The position numbers and the translations under genes were made by a program. Positions 36,462-45,411 of a DNA stretch of 64,000 bases are shown in pieces; positions within the stretch are counted from its first letter, which is position 1, and each line of letters starts with the position of its first letter. Source of the stretch: Chitinibacter sp. FCG-7 (GTDB lineage Bacteria > Pseudomonadota > Gammaproteobacteria > Burkholderiales > Chitinibacteraceae); contig NZ_CP157355.1 of assembly GCF_040047665.1 (NCBI RefSeq), positions 1,364,001 to 1,428,000 of the forward strand, read 5' to 3'. The notes beneath the pieces were generated by a model that was not told the origin of the DNA, ran no database searches, and worked only from the letters and a program-made list of their open reading frames with translations.

Positions 36462-37676
36462 TCATTCTTTGACTGCGGGCGCCCGCAGTGCCCGACTCAC
36501 TTGACCCGCCAGTTCGTCGTCACGGTCGGCGGTGACTTCCCACACCATGACGCCACCCAGCTGCTGCTGGTGCAGAAATTTGAGCTTTTCAGCCAGCGCT
36601 TGCGGATCTTCGTAGCTGACCAATGCACCCAGCTCGGGGTTGAACAGCCAGGCGGCCTTGGCGGCATCCGACCAGTAACGCACGTAGCCGTTTTTATTCA
36701 GGTAATTGCGTTTGATGTCCTGATAATCGAGCGCTCCCTCGGTCGGGTAATCCCAGGTGCTTTTGCCGATGGCCTTGCAGCGCACGGCACGGCCCTGATT
36801 GCCCGGCGCACAACCCGTCCAGATATGACCGCTGTATTGCAAACCCAGCACCAGCTGCCGGGCAGGCACGCCTTGCTGCAAATAGGCCTCGATGGTGCCG
36901 CTGACATGGTAGCGCGCCGGTTTGCCCATCTGCGGATCAGCCTGTAGCGGCGCAATATGCCCGGCCTCCAGCGACCACGGGCCGCTGTACTGATAGCTCA
37001 TCACATTGATCCAGTCCACCGTAGCCGCAATGGCCTTCCAGTCGTACTTCGGCAGATTGGTCGGATTAGCCTCCGCGGCCAGCGTCAATAGATAGGGTTT
37101 GCCATCGGCCTGCGCAGCCGCATTGAGCTTGCTGCGCAGCGTTTTGAATAATTTCAGGTAGTTATCCATATCGGCACGCCGCCACAGATTGTCCGGGTGG
37201 ACGGCAAAGCTTGGAAACTCCCAGTCGATATCCAGACCATCAAAACCATGGGTGCGCATAAACGCAATGGCACTGTCGGCAAAACGCTCGCGGCTTTGCA
37301 CGCTTAAACCGGCATTGGAAAAATACTTTGACCCCTTGCCACCTCCGCCAATTGAAATCAGCGTTTTGAGCTGCGGATGCTGCTTTTTCAGCTCGGCCAA
37401 ACGGGCAAAATTGGCCTGATCGCCCCAGCCCTGGCCATTGCGCCACTCGCCGGGATCGGCCATCACCACCTCACCCGCTTCATTGACTGCAGCAAAAGCA
37501 TAATTGAGGTGGGTGTAATGCTCGGCCTTGATTTTCAGCGGCGTGAAATGACCAAAAGTCGGGTACTGCCCCCAGGAGATGTAATAACCCACGACCTTGT
37601 ACGAATCCGCCGCCAGCGTCGCCCCGCCCGCCGTGGCAAGCAGGATGGCAAGGCATAAGGCATTGATTTTTTTCAC
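36462..37676 (-). CDS. GH18 chitinase
   Basis: This secreted enzyme hydrolyses chitin beta-1,4 bonds by substrate-assisted catalysis. The 404-residue protein has a signal peptide (1-22), SIGGGG at 108-113 and the catalytic DGLDIDWE at 146-153, with Glu153 as acid. YQYSGPW and VMVWEVTAD lie further on, giving a full TIM barrel. It has no carbohydrate-binding module of its own. The GTG at 37676 is chosen because it gives a normal signal peptide (KKINALCLAILLA); the frame is open to 37808. The esterase downstream carries a CBM5/12 module, so the pair may act together. Confidence 0.92.
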   Translation of the reverse strand: MKKINALCLAILLATAGGATLAADSYKVVGYYISWGQYPTFGHFTPLKIKAEHYTHLNYAFAAVNEAGEVVMADPGEWRNGQGWGDQANFARLAELKKQHPQLKTLISIGGGGKGSKYFSNAGLSVQSRERFADSAIAFMRTHGFDGLDIDWEFPSFAVHPDNLWRRADMDNYLKLFKTLRSKLNAAAQADGKPYLLTLAAEANPTNLPKYDWKAIAATVDWINVMSYQYSGPWSLEAGHIAPLQADPQMGKPARYHVSGTIEAYLQQGVPARQLVLGLQYSGHIWTGCAPGNQGRAVRCKAIGKSTWDYPTEGALDYQDIKRNYLNKNGYVRYWSDAAKAAWLFNPELGALVSYEDPQALAEKLKFLHQQQLGGVMVWEVTADRDDELAGQVSRALRAPAVKE

Positions 37677-37874
37677 GATGAAGTCCACGGTAAATCGCAG
37701 GATTGCTGACACCAATTTAGAGCTAGCCCCAGGCCGATGGAATGTTTGATCCTGCGCTGCAATTTGTCCGATTCTTGCAGTGCCGCTCGCCAGGCGGCCT
37801 TGATACAAGGCAATCAGCCCCAGCGGGCGTGGGCGTATAATGCCGGCTTGTTCAAACAGAAATCAGGAATCGTC

Positions 37875-38213
37875 ATGTCGAATTTGCCACCCTGTCCGGC
37901 CTGCAGCTCAGCTTTTGTCTACGAGGATGCCGGATTGCTGATCTGCCCCGAATGCGCACATGAATGGACTCCGGGCGAGGGCGCTGCGGCCGAGGAAGCG
38001 CGGGTCTGGAAAGACGCCAATGGCAATGTGCTGCAAGACGGTGATTCGGTGACGGTGATCAAGGATTTGAAAGTGAAAGGCTCGTCGCTGGTCGTCAAGG
38101 TGGGCACCAAGGTGAAAAACATCCGTCTGATCGACGGCGATCACGATATCGACTGCAAGATTGATGGCATTGGTGCGATGCAGCTAAAAACCGAGTTTGT
38201 GAAAAAGGCCTAG
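37875..38213 (+). CDS. yjdM: PhnA/YjdM-family zinc-ribbon protein
   Basis: The 112-residue protein has an N-terminal zinc ribbon ([21 protein letters not shown], quoted in part: CPAC and CPEC) and a C-terminal PhnA domain with [21 protein letters not shown]. Despite the historical name alkylphosphonate uptake protein, the family's function is unclear. The ATG at 37875 has AGGA upstream. It is divergent from the chitinase gene. Confidence 0.88.
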   Translation: MSNLPPCPACSSAFVYEDAGLLICPECAHEWTPGEGAAAEEARVWKDANGNVLQDGDSVTVIKDLKVKGSSLVVKVGTKVKNIRLIDGDHDIDCKIDGIGAMQLKTEFVKKA

Positions 38214-38253
38214 ATTTTTCGTTGAGAATAGACAGCGCCCGCCCAGTGCTGTC

Positions 38254-38478
38254 TTAATGCTTGTGCTGGCGAAAACGAACGGTGGCACCGCTCACCTGAC
38301 TGAGATACATCAGCCCAATGTAAATCCCGGCAAAAATCAGCATCCATGCCACCGGCAACAACAGCAATAACACCGCCTGAAACGTTGCAGGCAACACGCT
38401 ACTTAATACGCCAAACGCCAGCAGGCACAGCACGCCAGCCAGAATCGGCATGACGCACATTTTCATTGATAACTGCAT
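38254..38478 (-). CDS. Small hydrophobic membrane protein
   Basis: The 74-residue protein has two predicted membrane helices (about 9-28 and 34-58) and a short basic tail. GGAG lies nine bases upstream of the ATG, which supports translation. No family recognised. It converges on the PhnA-like gene. Confidence 0.6.
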   Translation of the reverse strand: MQLSMKMCVMPILAGVLCLLAFGVLSSVLPATFQAVLLLLLPVAWMLIFAGIYIGLMYLSQVSGATVRFRQHKH

Positions 38479-38585
38479 GTTTTGATCTCCGGTTTTTTAT
38501 GTCTTGTGATTGCAGTTAAGGACAGAAAAACCAGTTCTCACAGCGCCGTTTATCCGCCAACCTGCAGCATACGGTCGGTGCCTCA

Positions 38586-38634
38586 GGGTATGGGCAAACA
38601 GCTTGATGCGCGACAGGTGTGCGCCCATATACCG
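38586..38634. repeat. GGTATGGGC / GCCCATATACC inverted repeat
   Basis: GGTATGGGC near 38587 faces GCCCATATACC near 38623-38633, complementary except for two unpaired bases. A wider pair, CATACGGT at 38568 and ACCGTACG at 38631, extends it. Confidence 0.45.
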
Positions 38635-38733
38635 TACGCTGGTATGGCTTATTGACGCGCAAAAACGAACTGACGAATGGTGAAATTCAGCGCAGCCGCC
38701 GCAATTCATGCAATACCGGATCACAGCAATGCA

Positions 38734-38786
38734 ATGGGTATCTCGCTACAGAGCAATTATTAATTAATCTCTAGAGATATACCCAT
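38734..38786. repeat. GGGTATA-family hairpin
   Basis: ATGGGTATCTC (38734-38744) pairs with GAGATATACCCAT (38774-38786) apart from one two-base bulge region. The loop holds CTACAGAGCAAT, also found at 36352, and an AT-rich palindrome. TATACCC is exact at 38778-38784. Confidence 0.6.
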
Positions 38787-38825
38787 ATACAAACCAAAAA
38801 ATCAGCTCAAAGCAGCGCAAGCAGA

Positions 38826-39422
38826 TCACATCCCCATATAACGGCCGGGGCGGTGGTTGATGGCAATTACCAGATTAAGCGCCAGCGCACCGGCCACCGA
38901 ATAGAGCAATTGCGGCGTACTCACCATCGCCGCGCCGCAGGCCAGAATGGCCAGATCAAAACCCAGCTGCACATGCCCGGCACGCCAGCCAAAACGTTGC
39001 TGCAAATACAACGCCAGTACCGTCACGCCGCCCAAGCTAGCCTTGTGCCGGATCAGCATCAGAATGCCGACACCAGCGAGCAGGCCGCCGATAATGCTGG
39101 CAAACAACGGGTCTAGCCGGGCAAAGCCGATCCAGCGCGGCAGCAAATCGGCCAGCAACGATAGCCCAGCAATGCAGGCAAAGGTTTTCAGCGTAAATTC
39201 ACGCCCCAGCACCCGGTAGGCAAACAGGTAAAACGGCAGGCTAATGGCAAAGAAAATCAGCCCGTATGCCCAGTGCGTGGTGTAGTGCAGCAAAAAGGCC
39301 AGCCCGGTTACGCCGCCCGTTAGCAAACCGGCCTGCTTAAAAAACTGGATCGCCAGCGCCATCAGCAATACGCCGGACAGCAGCCCCTGCGCGTCCTCCA
39401 GCCAGGTATGTCGTTTTGGCAT
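38826..39422 (-). CDS. YitT-family membrane protein
   Basis: The 198-residue protein has five predicted helices and the YitT/DUF161 motif AGLLTGGVTGLAFLLHY (about 35-51) and a later KASLGGVTVLALYLQ. Function is unknown; members have been suggested as transporters. The ATG at 39422 has GGAGGG upstream; the longer frame to 39668 runs into the divergent gene region. Confidence 0.8.
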   Translation of the reverse strand: MPKRHTWLEDAQGLLSGVLLMALAIQFFKQAGLLTGGVTGLAFLLHYTTHWAYGLIFFAISLPFYLFAYRVLGREFTLKTFACIAGLSLLADLLPRWIGFARLDPLFASIIGGLLAGVGILMLIRHKASLGGVTVLALYLQQRFGWRAGHVQLGFDLAILACGAAMVSTPQLLYSVAGALALNLVIAINHRPGRYMGM

Positions 39423-39560
39423 CGCAGCCCTCCGTTTTAAAGGTGCTGCAGCATAGCCAAAAAGCCGCGCCGCGACAGTTGGGAATAACAGCCAGGCCGC
39501 TTGGCAAGACCGGCAAAGCTGCATATGCTGCACAGCAATATTTATCCCAAGGGGCACACC

Positions 39561-40190
39561 ATGAGCATGACGGTCAATATCCAGCGCACCGACGGCTGGA
39601 CCGGCGCCTACCAGCAAGAGAATCTGCAAGCGATTAGCGATTGGCTCACGCACCTGGAGCCACGGCAATTATTCCGCCGCGCCAGCCTGTGCATTGCTGG
39701 CAAAGACGCTGTCTCTCTGATCGCCACCCGGCACATTGCTTGGATCGACGTGCACACCGACGAGCCTTACGAGATGGTGTTTCGCCGCGTACCCGCTTAT
39801 GGCTATGTGGATGAAGCGTGTGCCATTCTGGGACGGGCGGCCTTTCTGGCCGAGCTGGAAGCGGCAAAATATCGCTGGCGCAGCGAGTTTGCAGGCAGCA
39901 GCAAAGCAGGTCAACCATTTGAAGCATTGATCGAGGTGCTGTTTGAAGGCGGCTTTGAGTATTACATCGAGATCAAGGGGCGGCTGGCCTCGGATAGCGA
40001 GCGGGTATCGCTGCTGAACGGCTTACTGGAGCAAGGCACTTTTCTGATTCGCCTGCCCACTGGCGGCTTTACCATGATCAACACACGCAATGTCACCCGC
40101 GCGCGGATTTACCAGAGCCACAACGCCGAACGCACGCCACCTGCTACGCTATTTGCCGAAGCGCTGGACGACGATCTGGCGCGAATCTAA
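39561..40190 (+). CDS. Hypothetical protein
   Basis: The 210-residue protein is soluble and lacks a signal peptide. I recognise no family. It shows alternating strands and helices, with GGFEYYIEIKGRLASDSER and TRNVTRARIYQSHN as its most distinctive stretches. AAGGGG precedes the ATG at 39561 by nine bases. It is divergent from the YitT gene and converges on the M29-like peptidase gene. Confidence 0.6.
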   Translation: MSMTVNIQRTDGWTGAYQQENLQAISDWLTHLEPRQLFRRASLCIAGKDAVSLIATRHIAWIDVHTDEPYEMVFRRVPAYGYVDEACAILGRAAFLAELEAAKYRWRSEFAGSSKAGQPFEALIEVLFEGGFEYYIEIKGRLASDSERVSLLNGLLEQGTFLIRLPTGGFTMINTRNVTRARIYQSHNAERTPPATLFAEALDDDLARI

Positions 40191-40232
40191 ACACGACCTG
40201 CTAATGCTAGGCTGTCAGGCTAGGCATAAAGC

Positions 40233-41279
40233 CTAGCAAACCCAGCGCCCGTTCACGTACAGATTGTCGTCGCCCAGCCAGACGCCGCCTGCGACATCGA
40301 CAAACACATCAATATGAAAGCGCGTGTCTTTGCGCTTGAATTGCGGCTTGTTATAGCTGCCGTGTTTGGTACCCAGCGATAGATGCACGCCGCACAAGCG
40401 CTCGTAGGTGCCAATATCGCTCACGGTGTGCTCGCGGCTGAATGCGCGGTTCAGCCCCAGACCCAGCTCGCGCAACCAGACTTCGCCTTCCACCTCGCGG
40501 ATCTTCGCCAGCACAGCGTCAAATTCCGGCGTACTGTGCTCAACGGCAGTGATTCTGCCAGCTTCAACGACAATGGTAATCGCCTGCGGCGGAAAATTGC
40601 AGTGAAAGGTGGTATCGCCAAAAACAAAAACATCGGCACGCCCGCTCACCGCCTCCAGATCAATCGCCTCGGTGAACACCTCGCCAATCGGAAACTGGCC
40701 GCCGATATTTTTCATCGCTCGGTAGTCGCCCACATTGAGCTTGGCGGGCTCCAGCCGCGTTGCGTACGTCAGCGTATTGCCACTGCCGCTGACTAACCGC
40801 GCGTGGGGCGCTGCGCCAATTCGGGCCTGCAAGGCCGCGCCAGTGCCGCGATAGTAGTCGGCGTCATAAGCCAAAGCCTCGATATAGCGTGGCGCTTCAA
40901 TGCCCACCATGCGTGACAGATGCACATGCTCGATCACCTTCAAACCCTGCGCAAACAGCTGCACGCGCAAACGGTAGGCGTCCAGCCGGAAATGCGTCGA
41001 CTGGATCAGCACCACCAGCGCACCGGCAGGCTGCGCAGCAAAAGCGGCCATCACCGTGTCGTTGTCTACCGTACTGATTTCGATCACCTGCGCCTGCGGC
41101 AGCGCCGCGCGGTAGGCATCGGCCAGCACCAGAGCGAGCGGGCATTCGGTGTCGTAGATAATCAGCGCAGGCTCGTCGGCAGTATGGCCAATCGCCACCT
41201 GAACAATATCACGCACATGCCGGACGGCAGCGGCTCGGTGTTCAGCGCTGAGTTCACAGTAAGACAGCTCTTCACTCAT
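40233..41279 (-). CDS. Aminopeptidase T (M29)/NicX-like metalloenzyme
   Basis: The 348-residue protein resembles the M29 aminopeptidase superfamily, which also includes the 2,5-dihydroxypyridine dioxygenase NicX. Shared features are GQFPIGEVFTEA near residue 195 (Glu metal ligands), HTVSDIGTYERLCGVHLSLGTKHG near 285 (cited in part: GVHLSLGTKHG), and FHIDVFVD near 325. Whether it is a peptidase or a ring-cleaving enzyme cannot be told from the sequence. The start codon is immediately preceded by TATACCCC from the dispersed repeat, with no good Shine-Dalgarno at normal distance. Confidence 0.65.
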   Translation of the reverse strand: MSEELSYCELSAEHRAAAVRHVRDIVQVAIGHTADEPALIIYDTECPLALVLADAYRAALPQAQVIEISTVDNDTVMAAFAAQPAGALVVLIQSTHFRLDAYRLRVQLFAQGLKVIEHVHLSRMVGIEAPRYIEALAYDADYYRGTGAALQARIGAAPHARLVSGSGNTLTYATRLEPAKLNVGDYRAMKNIGGQFPIGEVFTEAIDLEAVSGRADVFVFGDTTFHCNFPPQAITIVVEAGRITAVEHSTPEFDAVLAKIREVEGEVWLRELGLGLNRAFSREHTVSDIGTYERLCGVHLSLGTKHGSYNKPQFKRKDTRFHIDVFVDVAGGVWLGDDNLYVNGRWVC

Positions 41280-41280
41280 G

Positions 41281-41346
41281 GGGTATACGATCCAAAATCA
41301 ATATCATTAAAGCCTAGCACCACATACATAGCTTGGTATATATACA
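41281..41346. repeat. GGGTATA-family copy abutting a start codon
   Basis: GGGTATA (41281-41287) touches the start codon of the M29-like gene (41277-41279). The other arm is TTGGTATATATAC at 41333-41345, which also contains the palindrome GTATATATAC. Confidence 0.5.
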
Positions 41347-41422
41347 GCAACAACCGCACGCCGCATTATCGCACGGGCGCAACCAGCAGCGCAGCCGGGC
41401 TGCGTAACGGCAGCACAGCGCA

Positions 41423-42334
41423 TCAGCCCCGGCAATGCGCAATCAGCGCGTCAATCACGCAGCGTAATTTGGGCGGTACATAGCGATGCGCCGGATACAG
41501 CAGATACGCCATTCCGGCGTATGAAGTACCGAGCTGCCACTCGGGCAGGACGCGAATCAGGCGGCCATCAGCAAGCGCGGCGCTGGCGGTGAAGTCGGGC
41601 AGGCTGGCAATGCCAAGGCCGTCGAGCGCGGCGTTGAGCCGCATTTCGCTGTGATTGACTCGCAGCGGCCCAGTCACCGCGACGGTAATTTCTTCTTTGT
41701 CGCGACTCAAGCGCCAGCGATGGTCTACTGGCGTTTCGCCGAGGCAAATACACGGATGGTCGAGCAAATCCTGCGGCGTGAACGGCGTGTCATGGGCGGC
41801 CAGATACGCGGGACTGGCGCACAGCACTTGCGTCACCTGCTGTAGCGGAATACCAATCAGCCCCGGCGGCGGCTGATCGCCGATGCGGATCACCAGATCG
41901 ATTTCGTCGTCGAGCGGGTCGAGCACGCGGTCGGTGACGAGCAGATGCAGCTCGATGCCGGCGTGCTTATGCAGCAAAGGCGTAATCAGCGGCTGCAACA
42001 CCGCGCGCGCAAAACCCCGTGGCACGCCCAGCCGAACTCGGCCTTGCGGCGCGGCCATATACTGTTCGGAAACATTCAGTGCGTCCTGCCCGGCGGCGAG
42101 CATGGCCTGACAACGGCTTAGCGCGGCGTGTCCGGCTTCGCTCAGGCGCAGGCTGCGCGTGCTGCGCTCCAACAGCCGCACCGATAGCGAGCGCTCCAGC
42201 CGCGCAATTTGCCGGCTCACCGCCGAAGCGCTAAGGCCCAGCTCCTTGGCCGCCGCCGAAAAACTGCCACATTCGACAACACGAACAAACACCGCCATAT
42301 CGGGCAGCAATTGAATCAAGGTATTTGTGCTCAT
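41423..42334 (-). CDS. LysR-family transcriptional regulator
   Basis: The 303-residue protein has the LysR N-terminal winged helix (FVRVVECGSFSAAAKELGLS, residues 16-35, then SAVSRQIARLE) and a substrate-binding domain. It is divergent from an EamA transporter gene with an 87-bp shared intergenic space, the usual layout for a regulator controlling its neighbour. Confidence 0.93.
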   Translation of the reverse strand: MSTNTLIQLLPDMAVFVRVVECGSFSAAAKELGLSASAVSRQIARLERSLSVRLLERSTRSLRLSEAGHAALSRCQAMLAAGQDALNVSEQYMAAPQGRVRLGVPRGFARAVLQPLITPLLHKHAGIELHLLVTDRVLDPLDDEIDLVIRIGDQPPPGLIGIPLQQVTQVLCASPAYLAAHDTPFTPQDLLDHPCICLGETPVDHRWRLSRDKEEITVAVTGPLRVNHSEMRLNAALDGLGIASLPDFTASAALADGRLIRVLPEWQLGTSYAGMAYLLYPAHRYVPPKLRCVIDALIAHCRG

Positions 42335-42421
42335 AGCGCATCAATGTTTTGCATGAACTATGGATTATCGCGCATAGCGAAGCAATTGATAATCGGCTCA
42401 TCAAACAGGATGGGCGTGACG

Positions 42422-43552
42422 ATGAAACAATTAGAAACTCGATGGGATCACATCTCGGCACAACTGATGTTGCTCGCCGTCGCGATAGTGTGGGGCAGCA
42501 GCTATGGCGTGAGCCAAAGCGCCTTGTTGTTTTATCCGGTGCTCGGTTTTCTGGCCTTGCGGTTTTTAATCACTTTTATCGTGCTATTACCGGCTTTTAT
42601 TCGCCTATCGGCGATAGATAGGTGGCAATCGCTGCGCACTGGTGCGCCGTTGGGCATCTTGATGGCGGCGATTTTTGCATGCGAAACCTATGGCGTCACA
42701 CACACCAGCGCCAGTAATGCGGCGTTTTTAATCAGCCTGTGCCTGCCGCTCACGCCCTTGGCGCAATGGCTCTTGCTCGGGCAAAAGCCTGCAGCGAGAA
42801 CCTGGGGCTGGCTCGCGTTGGCGCTGCTCGGCGCGGCCTTGCTCAGCGGCATCTCGCTGCAAAATACAGCGCTTAATGTGGGCGATGGCCTGATTCTGCT
42901 CGCCGCCGTGTTGCGCGCGCTGGTCGTGACGCTAACACGCAAACTGACACTCAATCGCCCCACCTCTGCCTTGGCGCTCACCACCATACAGGCAGGTATT
43001 ATCGGCAGTAGCATGCTGGCATTGGCCTCCATGGCAATACCCTTAGGTCAATTGGCTTTACCTACTCATGCTGATTTTTGGGTCAAGCTGCTGTACCTGA
43101 TTTTCTTTTGCACGATATTCGCTTTTTTTGCGCAAAACTGGGCCGCGAGCCGACTAGCGCCAACTCGCGTTGCGGTGTTGATGGGGCTGGAGCCGCTATT
43201 CGGTGCGCTGTATGGCGTGATGGCACTTGGCGAGGTCATCAGCCGCAGTGGCATGTTCGGCGCGGCGCTGATTTTGCTGGCGGTGTTTGGTTTGACGGGA
43301 TTGCTGGACGGTTTATTTTCCTGTGTTCAACCAGCGCAACATCCCGCCTGCCGCATGGCGGCCGGTCGCAAAACAAGCGGTGAGCAGGTAGCCGCCGGTG
43401 GGCGCTTCCCAGTCGATCATTTCACCAGCGACAAACACACCGGGCACGACCTTGAGCATCAAGCCATCATCCAGCGCGTCCCAGCGCACGCCACCGGCGG
43501 TGCTGATTGCTTCGTCAATCGGGCGCGGCGCGATCAGCTTGATCGGCAATGA
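42422..43552 (+). CDS. EamA/DMT-family transporter with an extended C-terminus
   Basis: The first ~297 residues form ten membrane helices in two EamA repeats (AIVWGSSYGVSQ, GVTHTSASNAAFLISLCLP, then LEPLFGALYGVMALGE), normal for a drug/metabolite exporter. The frame then continues about 80 residues of polar sequence (from FSCVQPAQHPACRM) that overlaps the convergent flavoprotein gene by 240 bp on the opposite strand. That tail is unlikely to be native and suggests loss of the original stop codon. The ATG at 42422 is chosen over the frame start at 42209. Confidence 0.85.
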   Translation: MKQLETRWDHISAQLMLLAVAIVWGSSYGVSQSALLFYPVLGFLALRFLITFIVLLPAFIRLSAIDRWQSLRTGAPLGILMAAIFACETYGVTHTSASNAAFLISLCLPLTPLAQWLLLGQKPAARTWGWLALALLGAALLSGISLQNTALNVGDGLILLAAVLRALVVTLTRKLTLNRPTSALALTTIQAGIIGSSMLALASMAIPLGQLALPTHADFWVKLLYLIFFCTIFAFFAQNWAASRLAPTRVAVLMGLEPLFGALYGVMALGEVISRSGMFGAALILLAVFGLTGLLDGLFSCVQPAQHPACRMAAGRKTSGEQVAAGGRFPVDHFTSDKHTGHDLEHQAIIQRVPAHATGGADCFVNRARRDQLDRQ

Positions 43553-44542
43553 TTTGATTGCAGCAGCGAGCTGATTAACATCCATAAACTGCTCTTTTGA
43601 CAGCATTTCATGCAACAAGGCCGCTTTTAAGCCTTCTATTTTGAGTTTTCGCCGCAAATGATTCGCCATCGAGTCGGCTCCGCGTGGCTGCTCCAGCGCG
43701 GCGATCACATCATTCAATGATTTTTGCGGCAATAGATCGACGTATACAGTGGCAAAACCGTCGGCGTTAATGGCCTCGCGCAGGTCGTGCGAGAGCGCGT
43801 AAACCAGACTGCCTTCAACGCCGCCTTCGGTCACAACAAATTCGCCGACTTTCTTTACGCCATCCGCACTGGCACTGGCGGCAATGGCTTTGAGCGGTGT
43901 TCCGGCGAATTTTTTCGCCAGAAACGGCGACCAGCCGACGTCAAAACCGCAATTGGCCGCCTGCAACGGCGCAACTGCAACACCCTTGTCACCCAGCAGT
44001 GGCAGCCAACGACCGTCCGAACCCAACTTCGCCCAGCTAGCACCGCCGAGCGCGAGCAATACGGCGTCAAACTGCCGCGTGATTTCGCCGTCGGGCGTGG
44101 CAAATTTCAGCGCCTTGGCGTCATTCCAACCCAGCCAGCGATGACGCGGATGTACCGTGACGCCACTGGCTTTTAGCCGCGCCAACCATGCGCGCAGCAA
44201 AGGCGCGGCTTTCATTTCAGTTGGAAAAACCCGCCCCGACGTACCAACAAAAGTCTGAATCCCCAGGCCATGCACCCAGTCGCGCACCGCTTCGCCGCCA
44301 AATTGATCCAGCATCGTTTTAAGCGGCACCGCGGCTGCGCCGTAACGAGCCAGAAACGGCTCGGCGGGCTCGGAATGCGTGATATTCATGCCGCCAACAC
44401 CGGCGAGCAGGAATTTGCGACCGACCGACGGCATGGCGTCGAACACCTCAACCCGCACGCCAGCCTTGCTCAGCACTTCGGCGGCCATCAGCCCGGCCGG
44501 GCCGCCGCCAATAATGGCGATGGATTGAGGATGTGTGCTCAT
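43313..44542 (-). CDS. NAD(P)/FAD-dependent oxidoreductase, HI0933/BaiN-like
   Basis: The 409-residue protein has an N-terminal dinucleotide fold (AIIGGGPAGLMAAEVLSKAG), GVGGMNITHSEP near residue 47, and the C-terminal VAGEMIDWEAPTGGYLLTACFATGRHA typical of the HI0933-like family (cited in part: EMIDWEAPTGGY). The physiological substrate is unknown. The ATG at 44542 has GGAAG close upstream. Its complete C-terminus shows that the extension of the convergent EamA gene, not this gene, is the anomaly. Confidence 0.88.
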   Translation of the reverse strand: MSTHPQSIAIIGGGPAGLMAAEVLSKAGVRVEVFDAMPSVGRKFLLAGVGGMNITHSEPAEPFLARYGAAAVPLKTMLDQFGGEAVRDWVHGLGIQTFVGTSGRVFPTEMKAAPLLRAWLARLKASGVTVHPRHRWLGWNDAKALKFATPDGEITRQFDAVLLALGGASWAKLGSDGRWLPLLGDKGVAVAPLQAANCGFDVGWSPFLAKKFAGTPLKAIAASASADGVKKVGEFVVTEGGVEGSLVYALSHDLREAINADGFATVYVDLLPQKSLNDVIAALEQPRGADSMANHLRRKLKIEGLKAALLHEMLSKEQFMDVNQLAAAIKSLPIKLIAPRPIDEAISTAGGVRWDALDDGLMLKVVPGVFVAGEMIDWEAPTGGYLLTACFATGRHAAGGMLRWLNTGK

Positions 44543-44623
44543 AAAATCTTCCAGTAAAAACCAATGCAATAAAAAAGGATGATGCAGTAGGCCCTGCAAT
44601 GCGGCTTGAAATTGAATCGTGGA

Positions 44624-44824
44624 TTAATAATGCGGCGGGATTTCGTCAAATAGGCTGCGCGGCGCTTGCTGATCGGGTACGGCCTGATTTTGTTGCAGCG
44701 CCTGCAATGCGGCGGCCAGCTGGTCGATCTGCAACTGCTGGCGCGAAATAATCTGGTTTAGCTCGTCGAGCAAATCGTCCTGCAAGGCCAGACGGATTTC
44801 CAATTCGGTAATACGCTCGTCCAT
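44624..44824 (-). CDS. slyX: SlyX-family protein
   Basis: The 66-residue coiled-coil protein has the family start ITELEIRLALQDDLLDELN and the C-terminal PPHY. Its function is unknown. The ATG at 44824 follows AGAGGA by about eight bases. It lies upstream of the flavoprotein gene on the same strand (81-bp gap). Confidence 0.9.
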   Translation of the reverse strand: MDERITELEIRLALQDDLLDELNQIISRQQLQIDQLAAALQALQQNQAVPDQQAPRSLFDEIPPHY

Positions 44825-44954
44825 GATGATGTCCTCTGTTTGAAAGCGCCCATTATCCCCCGAAACGGCGCTGCCGCGCGCCAAAATCACCGCGCACGAA
44901 GCACCTAAGCGATATTCCCGCCTATCGCTGCCCTGCCTGACGTGTCGGGTGAAC

Positions 44955-45350
44955 CTAGGCTTGCCCTCTCACTGACTTGAACGGCAACACAGAGCGGATT
45001 TTTCCCTGCCACAGCATCGGCAGCAAGCACCACACAATCCAGCAAAAACCAAATAAAGACGCGCTCGCGCCAAAATTCACCCAGCGCAGTTCCAAAGTCA
45101 TTGCCATCGCCTGCAAATAGGCGGTGTAAGTGGTATCGACACAGAACACCAGAATCAGCGCCGCGACCAGCCAATCGCGCTGCAGCAGTGCGGCGTGAAA
45201 GCGGGGCATCAGCGCATACGTGGCCAGCGCCATCAGCACGCTAATGCCGTAATCCCAGTCACCAAACTGGTAATAATCCGCGCCCAACACCAACAGGAGC
45301 AAACCAATCAACAAAGTAGCAATACGCCACGGCATTAAATACCAGCTCAT
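44955..45350 (-). CDS. Hypothetical inner-membrane protein downstream of creD
   Basis: The 131-residue protein has four predicted helices (about 8-26, 34-48, 60-80, 93-113) and a short basic C-terminus. No family recognised. It follows creD by 61 bp in the same direction and may belong to the same transcript. Confidence 0.65.
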   Translation of the reverse strand: MSWYLMPWRIATLLIGLLLLVLGADYYQFGDWDYGISVLMALATYALMPRFHAALLQRDWLVAALILVFCVDTTYTAYLQAMAMTLELRWVNFGASASLFGFCWIVWCLLPMLWQGKIRSVLPFKSVRGQA

Positions 45351-45411
45351 CCGATTAACTCCCTGTAAAAATGGCAGACTGCGCCGACCCCTTAGAGTCG
45401 GCGCCAGTCAA

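Larger units (their letters stand above)
38479..38825. other. 347-bp intergenic region rich in palindromes
   Basis: No gene is convincing. It holds two GGGTATA-family structures, listed separately at 38586 and 38734. Confidence 0.5.
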
